Origin: Nitrosomonadales bacterium
Lineage (GTDB): Bacteria; Pseudomonadota; Gammaproteobacteria; Burkholderiales; Gallionellaceae
Assembly (NCBI GenBank): GCA_016183575.1
Contig: JACPEI010000038.1
Coordinates: 1-43,277, forward strand
Reading direction: 5' to 3'
Length of the DNA: 43,277 nt
Below the pieces are notes generated by a model. That model had not been told where the DNA came from. It ran no database searches and was given only the letters and a program-made list of their open reading frames with translations. A program made the translations under genes and the position numbers. How positions within the stretch are numbered: position 1 is the stretch's first letter; each line of letters begins with the position of its first letter. This document shows positions 34,228 to 43,277 of the stretch, piece by piece.

Positions 34228-37200
34228 ATGTTTCGAGTCTCCGTCGGCACCCCTGCCTTACCCGCCTTCCGCCTGGAAAAACTGCGCGCCGCGCTGAACG
34301 ATGCCGCGCCCGGCGTCGCCATCGCGGATACGCGCCACTGGTATTTCAGCGCACTCGAGAGCAAGACACTGAGCCAGGCGCAAGGGAAGTTGCTGAACAA
34401 GGTGCTGGGGCTGGGCAGGACGGCGGGCGAGCCTGCCGATGCAGCCCGATACCAGCGCCTGCTGGTGGTGCCGCGCCTCGGCACGATCTCCCCGTGGTCC
34501 ACCAAGGCTACTGACATCGCGCAGCATTGCGGCCTGTCCGAAGTGACGCGCATCGAGCGCGGCGTGGTGTATTACCTCTCCACTCCAAGCGGCAAACCGC
34601 TGAGCAAGGCCGAGCAGGCGGCGGTGCTGCCGCTGCTGCACGACCGCATGACCGAGACCGTATTGGACAGTATCGACGCTGCGGCGGAAAAAATCTTCCG
34701 CCACGGAAAGCCGCAACCGCTTGCCACGGTGAATATCCTGAAGGGCGGCAGCAAGGCTCTGGAGAAAGCCAACCGCGAAATGGGGCTGGCGCTGTCGGCG
34801 GACGAGATCGACTACCTGGTCGAAAATTTCCAGAAGCTCAAACGCAACCCGACCGATGTCGAGCTGATGATGTTCGCGCAGGCGAACTCGGAACATTGCC
34901 GCCACAAGATTTTTAACGCCGACTGGGTGATCGACGGCGAGGCGCAGGACATATCGCTGTTCGGCATGATCCGCAACACCCATAAGGTCAGCCCGCAGGG
35001 CACGGTGGTCGCCTATTCCGACAATTCCTCGGTGATCGAGGGCGCGCGCGTCGAGCGTTTCTACCCGCGCGCCGATGGCGGCTATGCGTTCAGCGATGAG
35101 CTGACGCATATCCTGATGAAGGTCGAGACGCACAACCATCCGACGGCGATCGCGCCGTTCGCCGGCGCGGCGACCGGCAGCGGCGGCGAGATCCGCGACG
35201 AAGGCGCAACCGGCAGCGGCTCCAAGCCCAAGGCCGGGTTGACCGGGTTCTCGGTGTCCAATTTGAATATTCCGGGGTTCATTCAACCTTGGGAGAAGTA
35301 CGATCCTATCGCACAAGGGAAGGGAGAAGGGGGAAGGGAGAAGGGAGAAACCACAGCGCCTTTTTTGACTTTACCCTTGAGCGCCGAAGGTGCGATCCCT
35401 TCCCCCTTAAACCCTTCCCAGTCGGGTACGACTTACGGCAAACCCTCCCGCATCGTCACCGCGCTGCAAATCATGCTGGAAGGCCCGATCGGCGCGGCGG
35501 CGTTCAACAACGAATTTGGCCGTCCGAACCTGACGGGCTATTTCCGCACCTTCGAGGAAAACGTCAGCGGCGAGATGCGCGGCTACCACAAGCCGATCAT
35601 GCTCGCGGGCGGGGTCGGCAACATCGCGGCGATCCACACGCACAAGCACGACCTGCCGGTCGGCGCGCTGGTCGTGCATCTTGGCGGCCCCGGCATGCTG
35701 ATCGGCCTGGGCGGCGGCGCCGCCTCCAGTATGGATACCGGCAGCAATGCCGAGAATCTCGACTTCGATTCGGTACAGCGCGGCAATCCCGAGATGCAGC
35801 GCCGCGCGCAGGAAGTGATCGACCGCTGCTGGCAACTGGGTGAGCGCAAGATCCCGCTGGACGAGACCGGCATGTCGCCGAAGCAGATCTGGTGCAACGA
35901 ATCGCAGGAGCGCTACGTGCTGGCGATTGCGCCGGAACGCATGGACGAGTTCCGCGCGTTCTGCGAGCGCGAGCGCTGCCCGTTCGCGGTGGTAGGGGTC
36001 GCGGCCGAGGACGATCAACTCATCGTGCACGACACCGAGTTCGACAACGATCCGGTGAACATGCCGCTGTCGGTGCTGCTCGGCAAGCCGCCGAAGATGA
36101 CGCGCAATGTGAAACGCGAAACCGCGCGTCTGACTTCCTTCGACAGCAGCGGGCTGGATCTGCGCAAAGCGATCAAGCGCGTGCTGCGCCTGCCTTCGGT
36201 GGCGAACAAGACTTTTCTGATCAGCATCGGCGACCGCACCGTGGGCGGCATGACCGCGCGCGACCAGATGGTCGGCCCGTGGCAGGTGCCGGTGGCGGAC
36301 GTGGCGGTCACCTTGATGGGCTTCAACACTAATCGCGGCGAGGCGTTCGCGCTCGGCGAGCGCACCCCGCTGGCGCTGGTGAACGCGCCGGCCTCGGGAC
36401 GCATGGCGGTGGGCGAGGCGCTCACCAACATCGCCGCCGCGCGCATCGACAAGATCGGCGACATCAAACTGTCGGCGAACTGGATGGCGGCAGCCGGACA
36501 TCACGGCGAGGATGCCGCGCTGTTCAATACGGTGCGCGCGGTGGGCATGGAGCTGTGCCCGCAGCTCGGCATCGGCATCCCGGTCGGCAAGGATTCCATG
36601 TCGATGAAGACGGTATGGCAGGAAGACAGCGAAACAAAATCCGTCACCGCGCCGCTGTCACTGATCGTGACCGCGTTCGCGCCCTGCGCCGATGCGCGAG
36701 GCACGCTCACGCCGCAACTGGCTGCCGACCTCGATACCTGCCTGTTGCTGATCGATCTGGGGCAGGGCAAGAACCGCATGGGCGGCTCGGCGCTGGCGCA
36801 GGTATACAAACAGGTCGGCGATGTCGCGCCGGACGTGGACGATGCGCAGGTGCTCAAATCATTCTTCGAATTGACCCAGCGCCTGAATGGCAGCGGCAAG
36901 CTGCTCGCTTATCACGACCGCTCTGACGGCGGCGCGTTCGTGGCGCTGTGCGAGATGGCCTTCGCCGCGCACATCGGCCTCGACATCCAGCTCGACGAAC
37001 TGCACGGCGACACGCTGCGCGCGTTGTTCAACGAGGAACTCGGCGCGGTGGTGCAGGTGCGCAATCGCGATGTGCCGCATATCCTGCAACAGGCGCGCGA
37101 TGCCGGACTGAAGAGCGTGCAGAAGATCGCCACGCTGAATGAAACCGGCATGATCGAAATCTCGCGCGGCGGCGAAAAGCTGTTCGGCGACAGCGGCGTG

Positions 37201-38214
37201 AACCTGCAACGCATCTGGTCGGAGACCACCTACCAGATGCAGAAACTGCGCGACAACCCGGCCTGCGCACAGCAGGAGTTTGACCGCCTGCTGGATGCCG
37301 CCGATTCGGGTCTGCATGTGAAGCTGACTTACGACCCGAATGAAGCTCCGCCACCCGTTCGCGGTGAGCCCTTCGACTTTGCTCAGGACAGGCTTGTCGA
37401 ACCGCATCCTTCGACAGGCTCAGGACGAACGGTTCTGACAAAAGTCCGCCCGAAGATCGCCATCCTGCGCGAGCAGGGCGTGAACGGCCAGGTGGAAATG
37501 GCGGCCGCATTCGACCGCGCCGGATTCGCCGCGGTGGACGTGCACATGAGCGATATCATCAGCGGGCGCGTCAAGCTGGCCGATTTCAAGGGCTTCGCCG
37601 CCTGCGGCGGATTCTCTTACGGCGACGTGCTCGGCGCGGGCGAGGGCTGGGCAAAATCCATCCTGTTCAATTCGCGCGCGCGCGACGAATTCGCGGCGTT
37701 CTTCCGGCGCAGCGACACGTTTGCCTTGGGCGTGTGCAACGGCTGCCAGATGATGAGCAATCTGCACGAGATCATCCCCGGCGCGGATAACTGGGCGCAC
37801 TTCGCGCGCAACCAGTCGGAACAATTCGAGGCGCGCTTCGCGATGGTCGAGGTGCAAGCATCGCCGTCGATCTTCTTCAGCGGCATGGCGGGCAGCCGCA
37901 TGCCGATCGTGGTGTCGCACGGCGAGGGTTATGCCGACTTTGGCAGCGCCGCAAAGCTGAAGGCCGCGCAGGATGTCGTCACGCTACGCTATGTGGATCA
38001 TCGCGGCAATGCCACCGAGACCTACCCGCTGAACCCGAACGGCTCGCCGCAAGGCATCACCGGCCTGACCACGCCGGACGGGCGCTTTTCGATCATGATG
38101 CCGCACCCCGAGCGCGTGTTCCGCGCCGTGCAGAACTCCTGGTATCCGCGCGAGTGGCAGGAGAACGGCGCATGGCTGCGCATGTTCCAGAATGCAAGGA
38201 AGTGGGTGGGGTAG
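34228..38214 (+). CDS. purL: Phosphoribosylformylglycinamidine synthase with two in-frame repeat-derived insertions
   Basis: [115 protein letters not shown]. Confidence 0.97.
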   Translation: MFRVSVGTPALPAFRLEKLRAALNDAAPGVAIADTRHWYFSALESKTLSQAQGKLLNKVLGLGRTAGEPADAARYQRLLVVPRLGTISPWSTKATDIAQHCGLSEVTRIERGVVYYLSTPSGKPLSKAEQAAVLPLLHDRMTETVLDSIDAAAEKIFRHGKPQPLATVNILKGGSKALEKANREMGLALSADEIDYLVENFQKLKRNPTDVELMMFAQANSEHCRHKIFNADWVIDGEAQDISLFGMIRNTHKVSPQGTVVAYSDNSSVIEGARVERFYPRADGGYAFSDELTHILMKVETHNHPTAIAPFAGAATGSGGEIRDEGATGSGSKPKAGLTGFSVSNLNIPGFIQPWEKYDPIAQGKGEGGREKGETTAPFLTLPLSAEGAIPSPLNPSQSGTTYGKPSRIVTALQIMLEGPIGAAAFNNEFGRPNLTGYFRTFEENVSGEMRGYHKPIMLAGGVGNIAAIHTHKHDLPVGALVVHLGGPGMLIGLGGGAASSMDTGSNAENLDFDSVQRGNPEMQRRAQEVIDRCWQLGERKIPLDETGMSPKQIWCNESQERYVLAIAPERMDEFRAFCERERCPFAVVGVAAEDDQLIVHDTEFDNDPVNMPLSVLLGKPPKMTRNVKRETARLTSFDSSGLDLRKAIKRVLRLPSVANKTFLISIGDRTVGGMTARDQMVGPWQVPVADVAVTLMGFNTNRGEAFALGERTPLALVNAPASGRMAVGEALTNIAAARIDKIGDIKLSANWMAAAGHHGEDAALFNTVRAVGMELCPQLGIGIPVGKDSMSMKTVWQEDSETKSVTAPLSLIVTAFAPCADARGTLTPQLAADLDTCLLLIDLGQGKNRMGGSALAQVYKQVGDVAPDVDDAQVLKSFFELTQRLNGSGKLLAYHDRSDGGAFVALCEMAFAAHIGLDIQLDELHGDTLRALFNEELGAVVQVRNRDVPHILQQARDAGLKSVQKIATLNETGMIEISRGGEKLFGDSGVNLQRIWSETTYQMQKLRDNPACAQQEFDRLLDAADSGLHVKLTYDPNEAPPPVRGEPFDFAQDRLVEPHPSTGSGRTVLTKVRPKIAILREQGVNGQVEMAAAFDRAGFAAVDVHMSDIISGRVKLADFKGFAACGGFSYGDVLGAGEGWAKSILFNSRARDEFAAFFRRSDTFALGVCNGCQMMSNLHEIIPGADNWAHFARNQSEQFEARFAMVEVQASPSIFFSGMAGSRMPIVVSHGEGYADFGSAAKLKAAQDVVTLRYVDHRGNATETYPLNPNGSPQGITGLTTPDGRFSIMMPHPERVFRAVQNSWYPREWQENGAWLRMFQNARKWVG
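35317..35419. repeat. Inverted repeat (gggaagggagaagggggaaggga ... tcccttcccccttaaacccttccc) inside purL
   Basis: Purine-rich left arm 35317-35339, pyrimidine-rich right arm 35396-35419; translated as [36 protein letters not shown]. Confidence 0.88.
37355..37432. repeat. Family C repeat (ccgttcg...cttcgac...caggacgaacgg) inside purL
   Basis: Terminal ccgttcg/cgaacgg; translated as [22 protein letters not shown]; shares sequence with 11891-11982. Confidence 0.9.
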
Positions 38215-38333
38215 TTGTAGGTCGGGTTTTAATCCGGCATGTCTGTCTGGAAAAGGCAGCCTGAGGATGTATTTTATCTGGATACCGCCCAATGGGCATT
38301 CAAGACCAGCATCAATAATCGGAGAACATTCAT

Positions 38334-39662
38334 ATGACCGCACCAGTTTCGTCGCCAGTATCGTTGAGGGAAATTCCGCAGCACAATATCTTCCGCAAGG
38401 GTGACACCTTCGTGCTGTTCGGCGAACTCTTCGGCCGGGGTTACGCCAACGGTCTGGTGAACGAGGCGCGCAAGGCGGGCATGACGATCATCGGCATCAC
38501 CGTCGGACGCCGCGACGAGAACCACGCGCTGCGCGCGCTGACCGCCGAGGAATTGGCCGAGGCCGAGGCCAATCTGGGCGGGCATATCATCAACGTGCCG
38601 CTGATGGCCGGTTTCGACCTGGACGCCCCCGCAGGCGAGCCCACCCCGACCGACCTGCTCGGCGGCATGACGCTGAAGAGCTGGCAGGACGACAAGCTCG
38701 ACTGGCCGCATATCGAGAAATGCCGCGCGGTCGGCGTCAAGCGCTTCAGGGATTCCGTCGCGAAGGTGATGGCCGAGCTGGACGGCATGATCCCGGACGG
38801 CAGCAACGCGTTCTTCGCCCACACCATGGCGGGCGGCATCCCCAAGGTGAAGGTGTTCCTCGCGATCGCGAACCGCATCTACAAGGGGCGCGGCGAGCGC
38901 TTCATGTCCTCGCGCGCGCTGCTCGACAGCGATCTCGGCAAGCTGTGCCTGATGAATTTCGACGAGGTCACCGCGAACACCTTCCAGCACCTGATCGAAG
39001 GCAGCGCGGCGATCCGCGCGCGGCTGGAAAAGACCGGCGGCCAGGTGCGCTACACCGCCTACGGTTACCACGGCACCGAGATACTTGTTAACGGCACATA
39101 TCACTGGCAGACCTACACCAACTACACCCAGGGCTACGCCAAGATGCGCCTCGAGCGCGTCGCAACGGACGCCTGGGCACAGGGCATCAGGGCCACGGTG
39201 TTCAATTGCCCGGAGATACGCACCAACTCCTCGGACATCTTCGTCGGCGTCGAGCTGTCGCTGTTCCCGCTGCTCAAGGCGCTCAAGAAGGAAGGCGGCG
39301 CAGCCTGGGCCGACGCGCAATGGCAGGCCTGCCGCGACCTGCTGCAGGAGGGCATGTCACTCGAGGCGCTGCTGCAGAAGATCAGCGACTACAACGCCAC
39401 CGGCGTGATGCAGGCATACCGCAACTTCGCCGCGTGGCCGATGGACAACTCCGCGGAACTGGCCGACCTGATGATAGGCACCTCGGATGAGATCACCCAG
39501 ATGCACAAGGACCGCAAGGCGCTGGTGACGGACATCCTCAGCGCGCTGGTGCTGGAGGGAACCGGGCCGCTGATGTTCATGGAAGCATCACATCCTGCGG
39601 CCCCGGTGCTGTGGCTCAATCACGACATCATCGCGAAGCAGCTGAATCTGATTCACGGTTGA
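38334..39662 (+). CDS. Probable FabMG-family enoyl-ACP reductase
   Basis: IFRKGDTFVLFGELFGRGYANGLVNEARKAGMTIIGITVGRRDENHALRALTAEELAEAEANLGG; family assignment from memory only. Confidence 0.6.
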   Translation: MTAPVSSPVSLREIPQHNIFRKGDTFVLFGELFGRGYANGLVNEARKAGMTIIGITVGRRDENHALRALTAEELAEAEANLGGHIINVPLMAGFDLDAPAGEPTPTDLLGGMTLKSWQDDKLDWPHIEKCRAVGVKRFRDSVAKVMAELDGMIPDGSNAFFAHTMAGGIPKVKVFLAIANRIYKGRGERFMSSRALLDSDLGKLCLMNFDEVTANTFQHLIEGSAAIRARLEKTGGQVRYTAYGYHGTEILVNGTYHWQTYTNYTQGYAKMRLERVATDAWAQGIRATVFNCPEIRTNSSDIFVGVELSLFPLLKALKKEGGAAWADAQWQACRDLLQEGMSLEALLQKISDYNATGVMQAYRNFAAWPMDNSAELADLMIGTSDEITQMHKDRKALVTDILSALVLEGTGPLMFMEASHPAAPVLWLNHDIIAKQLNLIHG

Positions 39663-39755
39663 GACTGGCGGCGTGGGGCGCGATTTAAACTGATGTGGAG
39701 CTATCCGGAGATCAGAGGACTTCGCCAGCCGACCCTTTGCAGTAGCACCGGGAGC

Positions 39756-39773
39756 GCCGACGTCCTCGTCGGC
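39756..39773. terminator. Hairpin gccgacgtcctcgtcggc downstream of the FabMG-like gene (terminator or another repeat)
   Basis: 7-bp perfect stem with 4-nt loop; no following T-tract. Confidence 0.35.
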
Positions 39774-39782
39774 TGAAGTGTC

Positions 39783-39814
39783 GTAGCCCGCATGAAGCGT
39801 AGCGTAATGCGGGG
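39783..39814. repeat. Solitary REP copy related to the RAYT-flanking REPs
   Basis: gtagcccgcatgaagcgtagcgtaatgcgggg versus gtagcccgcatgaagcgcagcggaatgcggg at 32516. Confidence 0.85.
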
Positions 39815-39889
39815 AGGCGAGAGTCCAACGGGTTAAGTAGCGAGCAGTGTTGCGTAGTACCGCTGCGTAAACGCGGCAGGTGACAGGTA

Positions 39890-40076
39890 GCTCGGTCAAG
39901 TAGCGTCGCTTGTGGTCAGCCGGATGTCCCCGTATGGCAGGCCAGCCTGTCCGGGGGTGGCGATGATCTCGCGCCCGATTCCCGGATAGAACACCATACG
40001 TGCCTGGAAAAAAATACAGCACCAGCGCGAGCCCGCCATAGGCCGCAACCAGAATGCCAAGAATATGCCACATCAC
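39890..40076 (-). pseudogene. N-terminal remnant of an alpha/beta hydrolase, frameshifted at a T7 run and truncated
   Basis: Frame 1 MWHILGILVAAYGGLALVLYFF; removing one T from the run continues QARMVFYPGIGREIIATPGQAGLPYGDIRLTTSDAT then stop. Confidence 0.6.
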
Positions 40077-40873
40077 GCGCATCCTTTCTCCGGATCTTTG
40101 GCCTCCGCGTTTCCGCGCGTGGCCGGATCCTGGCGGTAAAAAGCGGCCAGTTGCCGGTACAAGTCCGGGTATTCCTGTTTCAGGGTCTGGGGTGTTTCGA
40201 AAAATGCCTCGCTGGTCACGGCGAAAAATTCGGCCGGGCTTTCGGCTCCATAGGGGTCAAGCGCCGTTTCCATGCCACTTTCCGCCTTGGCGCAGAAGTC
40301 GGCGAAAGCCGCGGTAAAGGCTTGCGCCCACCGTTCGGAAGACATCTCCCGATGCAGCGGCGGGAAACCGTTCATCGCGCCGTTCAGCATGTCCAGCTTG
40401 TGGGCGAATTCGTGGATCACCACGTTGACGCCGTCGTGCCCGCCACCGCGCACGGCGTCGGCGCCGGACAGAACCACCGGCCCGCGCTCCCAGGATTCTC
40501 CCAGCATCGCGTCGCGGACGACATGCACCACGCCGGCCTCGTCCATGAATTCGTGCTCCGGAACGAATTCGCCGGGATATACGATCACCGACACCCAGCT
40601 CACATAAGAATCTAGCCCGAGATTAAGAATCGGCAGGCAAGCCTGGGCGGCGATTTTGATCCGCGTGTCGTCGTCCAGGGAAAACCCGCCGGCCGCGACC
40701 AGCTGCTTTTCATTCAGGAATAAAGTTGCAAGTTCGCGCAGGCGCTCCATTTCTTCTTCCGATAGCCCGCGCAACAAGGGCAGCGCGGAAACGGCGGCAC
40801 GCCATGCCTCCTCCGGCAGCACTGCATGCCGCAAAATATACCGCCTGCGCCAGTTCTTTATGCTCCAGTTCAT
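40073..40873 (-). CDS. mtfA: M90-family zinc metallopeptidase MtfA
   Basis: VVIHEFAHKLDMLNG zinc motif, LGLDSYVSWVSVIVYPGEFV, SPAEFFAVTSEAFFE. Confidence 0.94.
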   Translation of the reverse strand: MNWSIKNWRRRYILRHAVLPEEAWRAAVSALPLLRGLSEEEMERLRELATLFLNEKQLVAAGGFSLDDDTRIKIAAQACLPILNLGLDSYVSWVSVIVYPGEFVPEHEFMDEAGVVHVVRDAMLGESWERGPVVLSGADAVRGGGHDGVNVVIHEFAHKLDMLNGAMNGFPPLHREMSSERWAQAFTAAFADFCAKAESGMETALDPYGAESPAEFFAVTSEAFFETPQTLKQEYPDLYRQLAAFYRQDPATRGNAEAKDPEKGCA

Positions 40874-40928
40874 ATTCTTTCAAACAGCCATGTTCGGATG
40901 CCAGGCAAGATGCTTTGTTAATTTTTGG

Positions 40929-40956
40929 GTAGGGGCACGGCGCGCCGTGCCCCTGC
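40929..40956. repeat. Family A palindrome (one terminal mismatch)
   Basis: gtaggggcacggcgcgccgtgcccctgc. Confidence 0.9.
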
Positions 40957-41155
40957 TTTTGTGTTTTAATAATCGGGAAAAACGAGTGATAGCGTAGCAC
41001 GATGGTGCAGCGCACCTTGTGGAATTTGCCGGGAATTTTCAATATAAACAGCGCGGTTACCGGCTTGTGTCCAGGTTTTGCAGCCAATTATGCCGGAACC
41101 CGGCTGGCGAAATATTGTCGTACAAAAATAATAGGATTGTTATGAAGGGGATTTT

Positions 41156-41491
41156 ATGAAGTCACAGTGGGTCGGTATCGCGGCAGTTGCAATGACGTTG
41201 ATGTTTGCCGGGCAGGCAGAGGCGGCGGTGGATGCCGCAGCGTTTAAAGCGTTAGCCAAGAAAAAAAGCTGCTTCAATTGCCATAGTATGGAGAGGTCGC
41301 TTGTTGGGCCGTCGCTGAGGGAGATTGGCAGGAAATACAGTGGCAAGGCCGGCGCGCAAGCCAGGTTGGCCGGGGTAATCAAAAATGGCAGCAAAGGCGG
41401 CGTTTGGGGCGAAGTCGCGATGCCGGCGTATGCGAGACTTAGCGATGACGACATTAAAATGATGGTGCAGTATATTTTGTCTCTCAAATAA
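41156..41491 (+). CDS. Small class I c-type cytochrome
   Basis: Signal peptide; heme site CFNCH in KKSCFNCHSMERSLVGPSLREIGRKY; distal Met region GEVAMPAYARLSDDDIKMMVQYILSL. Confidence 0.93.
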   Translation: MKSQWVGIAAVAMTLMFAGQAEAAVDAAAFKALAKKKSCFNCHSMERSLVGPSLREIGRKYSGKAGAQARLAGVIKNGSKGGVWGEVAMPAYARLSDDDIKMMVQYILSLK

Positions 41492-41604
41492 TCACGATAA
41501 AACCGCCATTCCGCAATGGCTGCCGGAATGGGGCGGCTTGGCCGCACAGCCCGATACGACCACGGCAGATGCTATGGCGTGGCGAACTGGCGGCCAGCAG
41601 ACAA

Positions 41605-42309
41605 TTACTGGGCGGAGGGTTGTTTGGCTTGTTTTGCGGGCATTACGGTGGCATGAGTCAGCCTGACGCTTAGCGCTTCAGTCTTGTTCTCGACGTTATC
41701 GCTGCCATGATCGAAGCGCCATGCCCAGGCAGCGGCGTGATTGGTTTTGAATGTTGTGTCAGTCCAGTATTTCCCGGGCAGGGATTCCGGGAAAAAATCC
41801 TTGGGAAGGGTGGGGCCGGGGTAGAAAACGGCAGGATTCAATATGGTCCTCAGTTCATAACGGCTGGGCAGATACCAGTCAGCGTAGCCGCAAAGTTTTT
41901 CCGCATTGACCGCTTTGACATAGGACTCGGTGTCGCAATTGCTGCCGGCGCATGCTCCGCCATTGGTCTTGCCTGGGGAGCCGCCGTTGCTTTCCGGATT
42001 CGAGTCGTACCAAGTATAGGTATTGTTGATATTGTGCAAGCCGGGTTCGGTCTTTTTCACTTCCCAGACCATGCCCGACTGGTTGTCCAGCACGCATGTC
42101 CATGGTTGCTTGGCATAGTCCTTGCCGTCATTCACGCTGCCATCCTGGTTGAGGCGCGTCATGTCAAATACAGGAGGTTTGAGGGAGGCTGGGGTGTCGC
42201 AGCCTGCGATTGCCAAAGGGCACAACAGTACCAGCGCCATGCGGCGGCAGGAAAATATGGAATTCTTTGACGTCATGTTTTCGTTGGTCGGTTTTTTCAT
42301 TTTGAGCAC
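41605..42309 (-). CDS. DUF1566-type lipoprotein; start uncertain (42276 also possible)
   Basis: Lipobox LAIAGC; AEKLCGYADWYLPSRYELRTILNP and YWTDTTFKTNHAAAWAWRFDHG. Confidence 0.75.
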   Translation of the reverse strand: MLKMKKPTNENMTSKNSIFSCRRMALVLLCPLAIAGCDTPASLKPPVFDMTRLNQDGSVNDGKDYAKQPWTCVLDNQSGMVWEVKKTEPGLHNINNTYTWYDSNPESNGGSPGKTNGGACAGSNCDTESYVKAVNAEKLCGYADWYLPSRYELRTILNPAVFYPGPTLPKDFFPESLPGKYWTDTTFKTNHAAAWAWRFDHGSDNVENKTEALSVRLTHATVMPAKQAKQPSAQ

Positions 42310-42456
42310 CCGGAAATTAAGCGTGGGATACCTGTTCGGTAAAGGGCGGGCATTATCGTGGAATTGCGCGGGTTGTTCAAGGCAACCGACTGTTCGCGCA
42401 TTTGCAGATTTGCCATCGTCACCACATCGACATAGCCCGCTGAATTTTCCTCATGT

Positions 42457-42876
42457 TTATCCCCTGGTGTTGGACTGCGCATCAAACCGGCTGAGATCGA
42501 CGACCGGCGCGGGCTGCCAGCCTTGCCTGCGGTGTTCCGCGACCACGTTGGTGAAGATGCCGCCGCGCACGTAGAACTTCGCGGTCAGGCGCATGAAGCG
42601 CGGCTGCGTGGCGGCTACCAGGTCGTCGAGGATGCGGTTGGTGACATCCTCATGAAAATGCCCTTCGTTGCGGAACGACCAGATATACAGCTTGAGGCTC
42701 TTCAGCTCGACGCATTGTTTGTCGGCGATGTAGTCGAGGATCAGCGTCGCGAAATCCGGCTGGCCGGTCTTGGGGCACAGGCAGGTGAACTCGGGGATTT
42801 CCATATGGATATGGTAGTCGCGCCGCGGGTTCGGGTTGGGGAAGGTTTCCAGGATTTTCGAGGGTTGTGTCGTCAT
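42457..42876 (-). CDS. queF: NADPH-dependent 7-cyano-7-deazaguanine reductase
   Basis: [60 protein letters not shown]. Confidence 0.96.
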   Translation of the reverse strand: MTTQPSKILETFPNPNPRRDYHIHMEIPEFTCLCPKTGQPDFATLILDYIADKQCVELKSLKLYIWSFRNEGHFHEDVTNRILDDLVAATQPRFMRLTAKFYVRGGIFTNVVAEHRRQGWQPAPVVDLSRFDAQSNTRG

Positions 42877-42938
42877 TTTGTGCCGGGTTCCGCTTCGGTT
42901 AGAATAGGCGCAATTATAACGTCAAGACTGTTTCCAAA

Positions 42939-43277
42939 TTGCGCCTCTCCCAAATCAAGCTGGCCGGCTTCAAATCCTTCGTCGACCCCACGCATATTGC
43001 GCTGCCGGGCCAGATCGTGGGCGTGGTCGGGCCGAACGGCTGCGGCAAGTCGAATGTGATCGACGCGCTGCGCTGGGTGCTGGGCGAATCGAAGGCCTCT
43101 GCGTTGCGCGGCGAGACCATGCAGGACGTGATCTTCAACGGCTCGAGCAAGCGCAAGCCGGTGTCGCGCGCCAGCGTGGAACTGATCTTCGACAATTCGC
43201 TGGGCAAGGCCGCCGGGCAGTGGTCGAGCTACGCGGAGATTTCCATCAAGCGCGTATTGCAGCGCGACGGCGATTCC
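42939..43277 (+). CDS. smc: Chromosome segregation protein SMC, 5' part, TTG start likely
   Basis: TTG-initiated (M)[68 protein letters not shown]. Confidence 0.93.
   Translation, partial: MRLSQIKLAGFKSFVDPTHIALPGQIVGVVGPNGCGKSNVIDALRWVLGESKASALRGETMQDVIFNGSSKRKPVSRASVELIFDNSLGKAAGQWSSYAEISIKRVLQRDGDS

Noticed and set aside
33261-34514. 417-aa + strand ORF spanning nnrD antisense and the start of purL
   Set aside because: Overlaps nnrD antisense and the purL 5' end out of frame; low-complexity Ser/Ala/Arg composition.
1-43277. CRISPR array or prophage
   Set aside because: No regularly spaced direct repeats with unique spacers and no phage structural or lysis genes; repeats here are dispersed palindromes.

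Overview
GC-rich bacterial chromosome segment. Gene content suggests a betaproteobacterium, possibly Gallionellaceae/Nitrosomonadales-like; this is inferred without any search. Most genes are housekeeping or metabolic: lplT, alr, mtnP, apt, mtnA, an aldolase/SDR fusion, uup, purL, a FabMG-like reductase, mtfA, queF and smc. There is a type IV minor-pilin/PilY1 cluster, an operon encoding a CHASE2 adenylate/guanylate cyclase, an SH3 protein and an M48 peptidase, one tRNA-Arg(CCT), and a small accessory set (AT-rich P-loop ATPase, MmeI-like type IIL restriction-modification enzyme, HigBA). The strongest unusual signal is a dense population of short palindromic repeats from several families. They lie between genes and also in-frame inside coding sequences: one in mtnP, three in the type IIL enzyme and two in purL. 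A RAYT (REP-associated tyrosine transposase) gene sits between two inverted REP pairs, which looks like an intact REPtron. Two gene remnants were also found: a frameshifted alpha/beta hydrolase and a P-type ATPase C-terminus. All calls come from reading the sequence and supplied translations; no database search was run.
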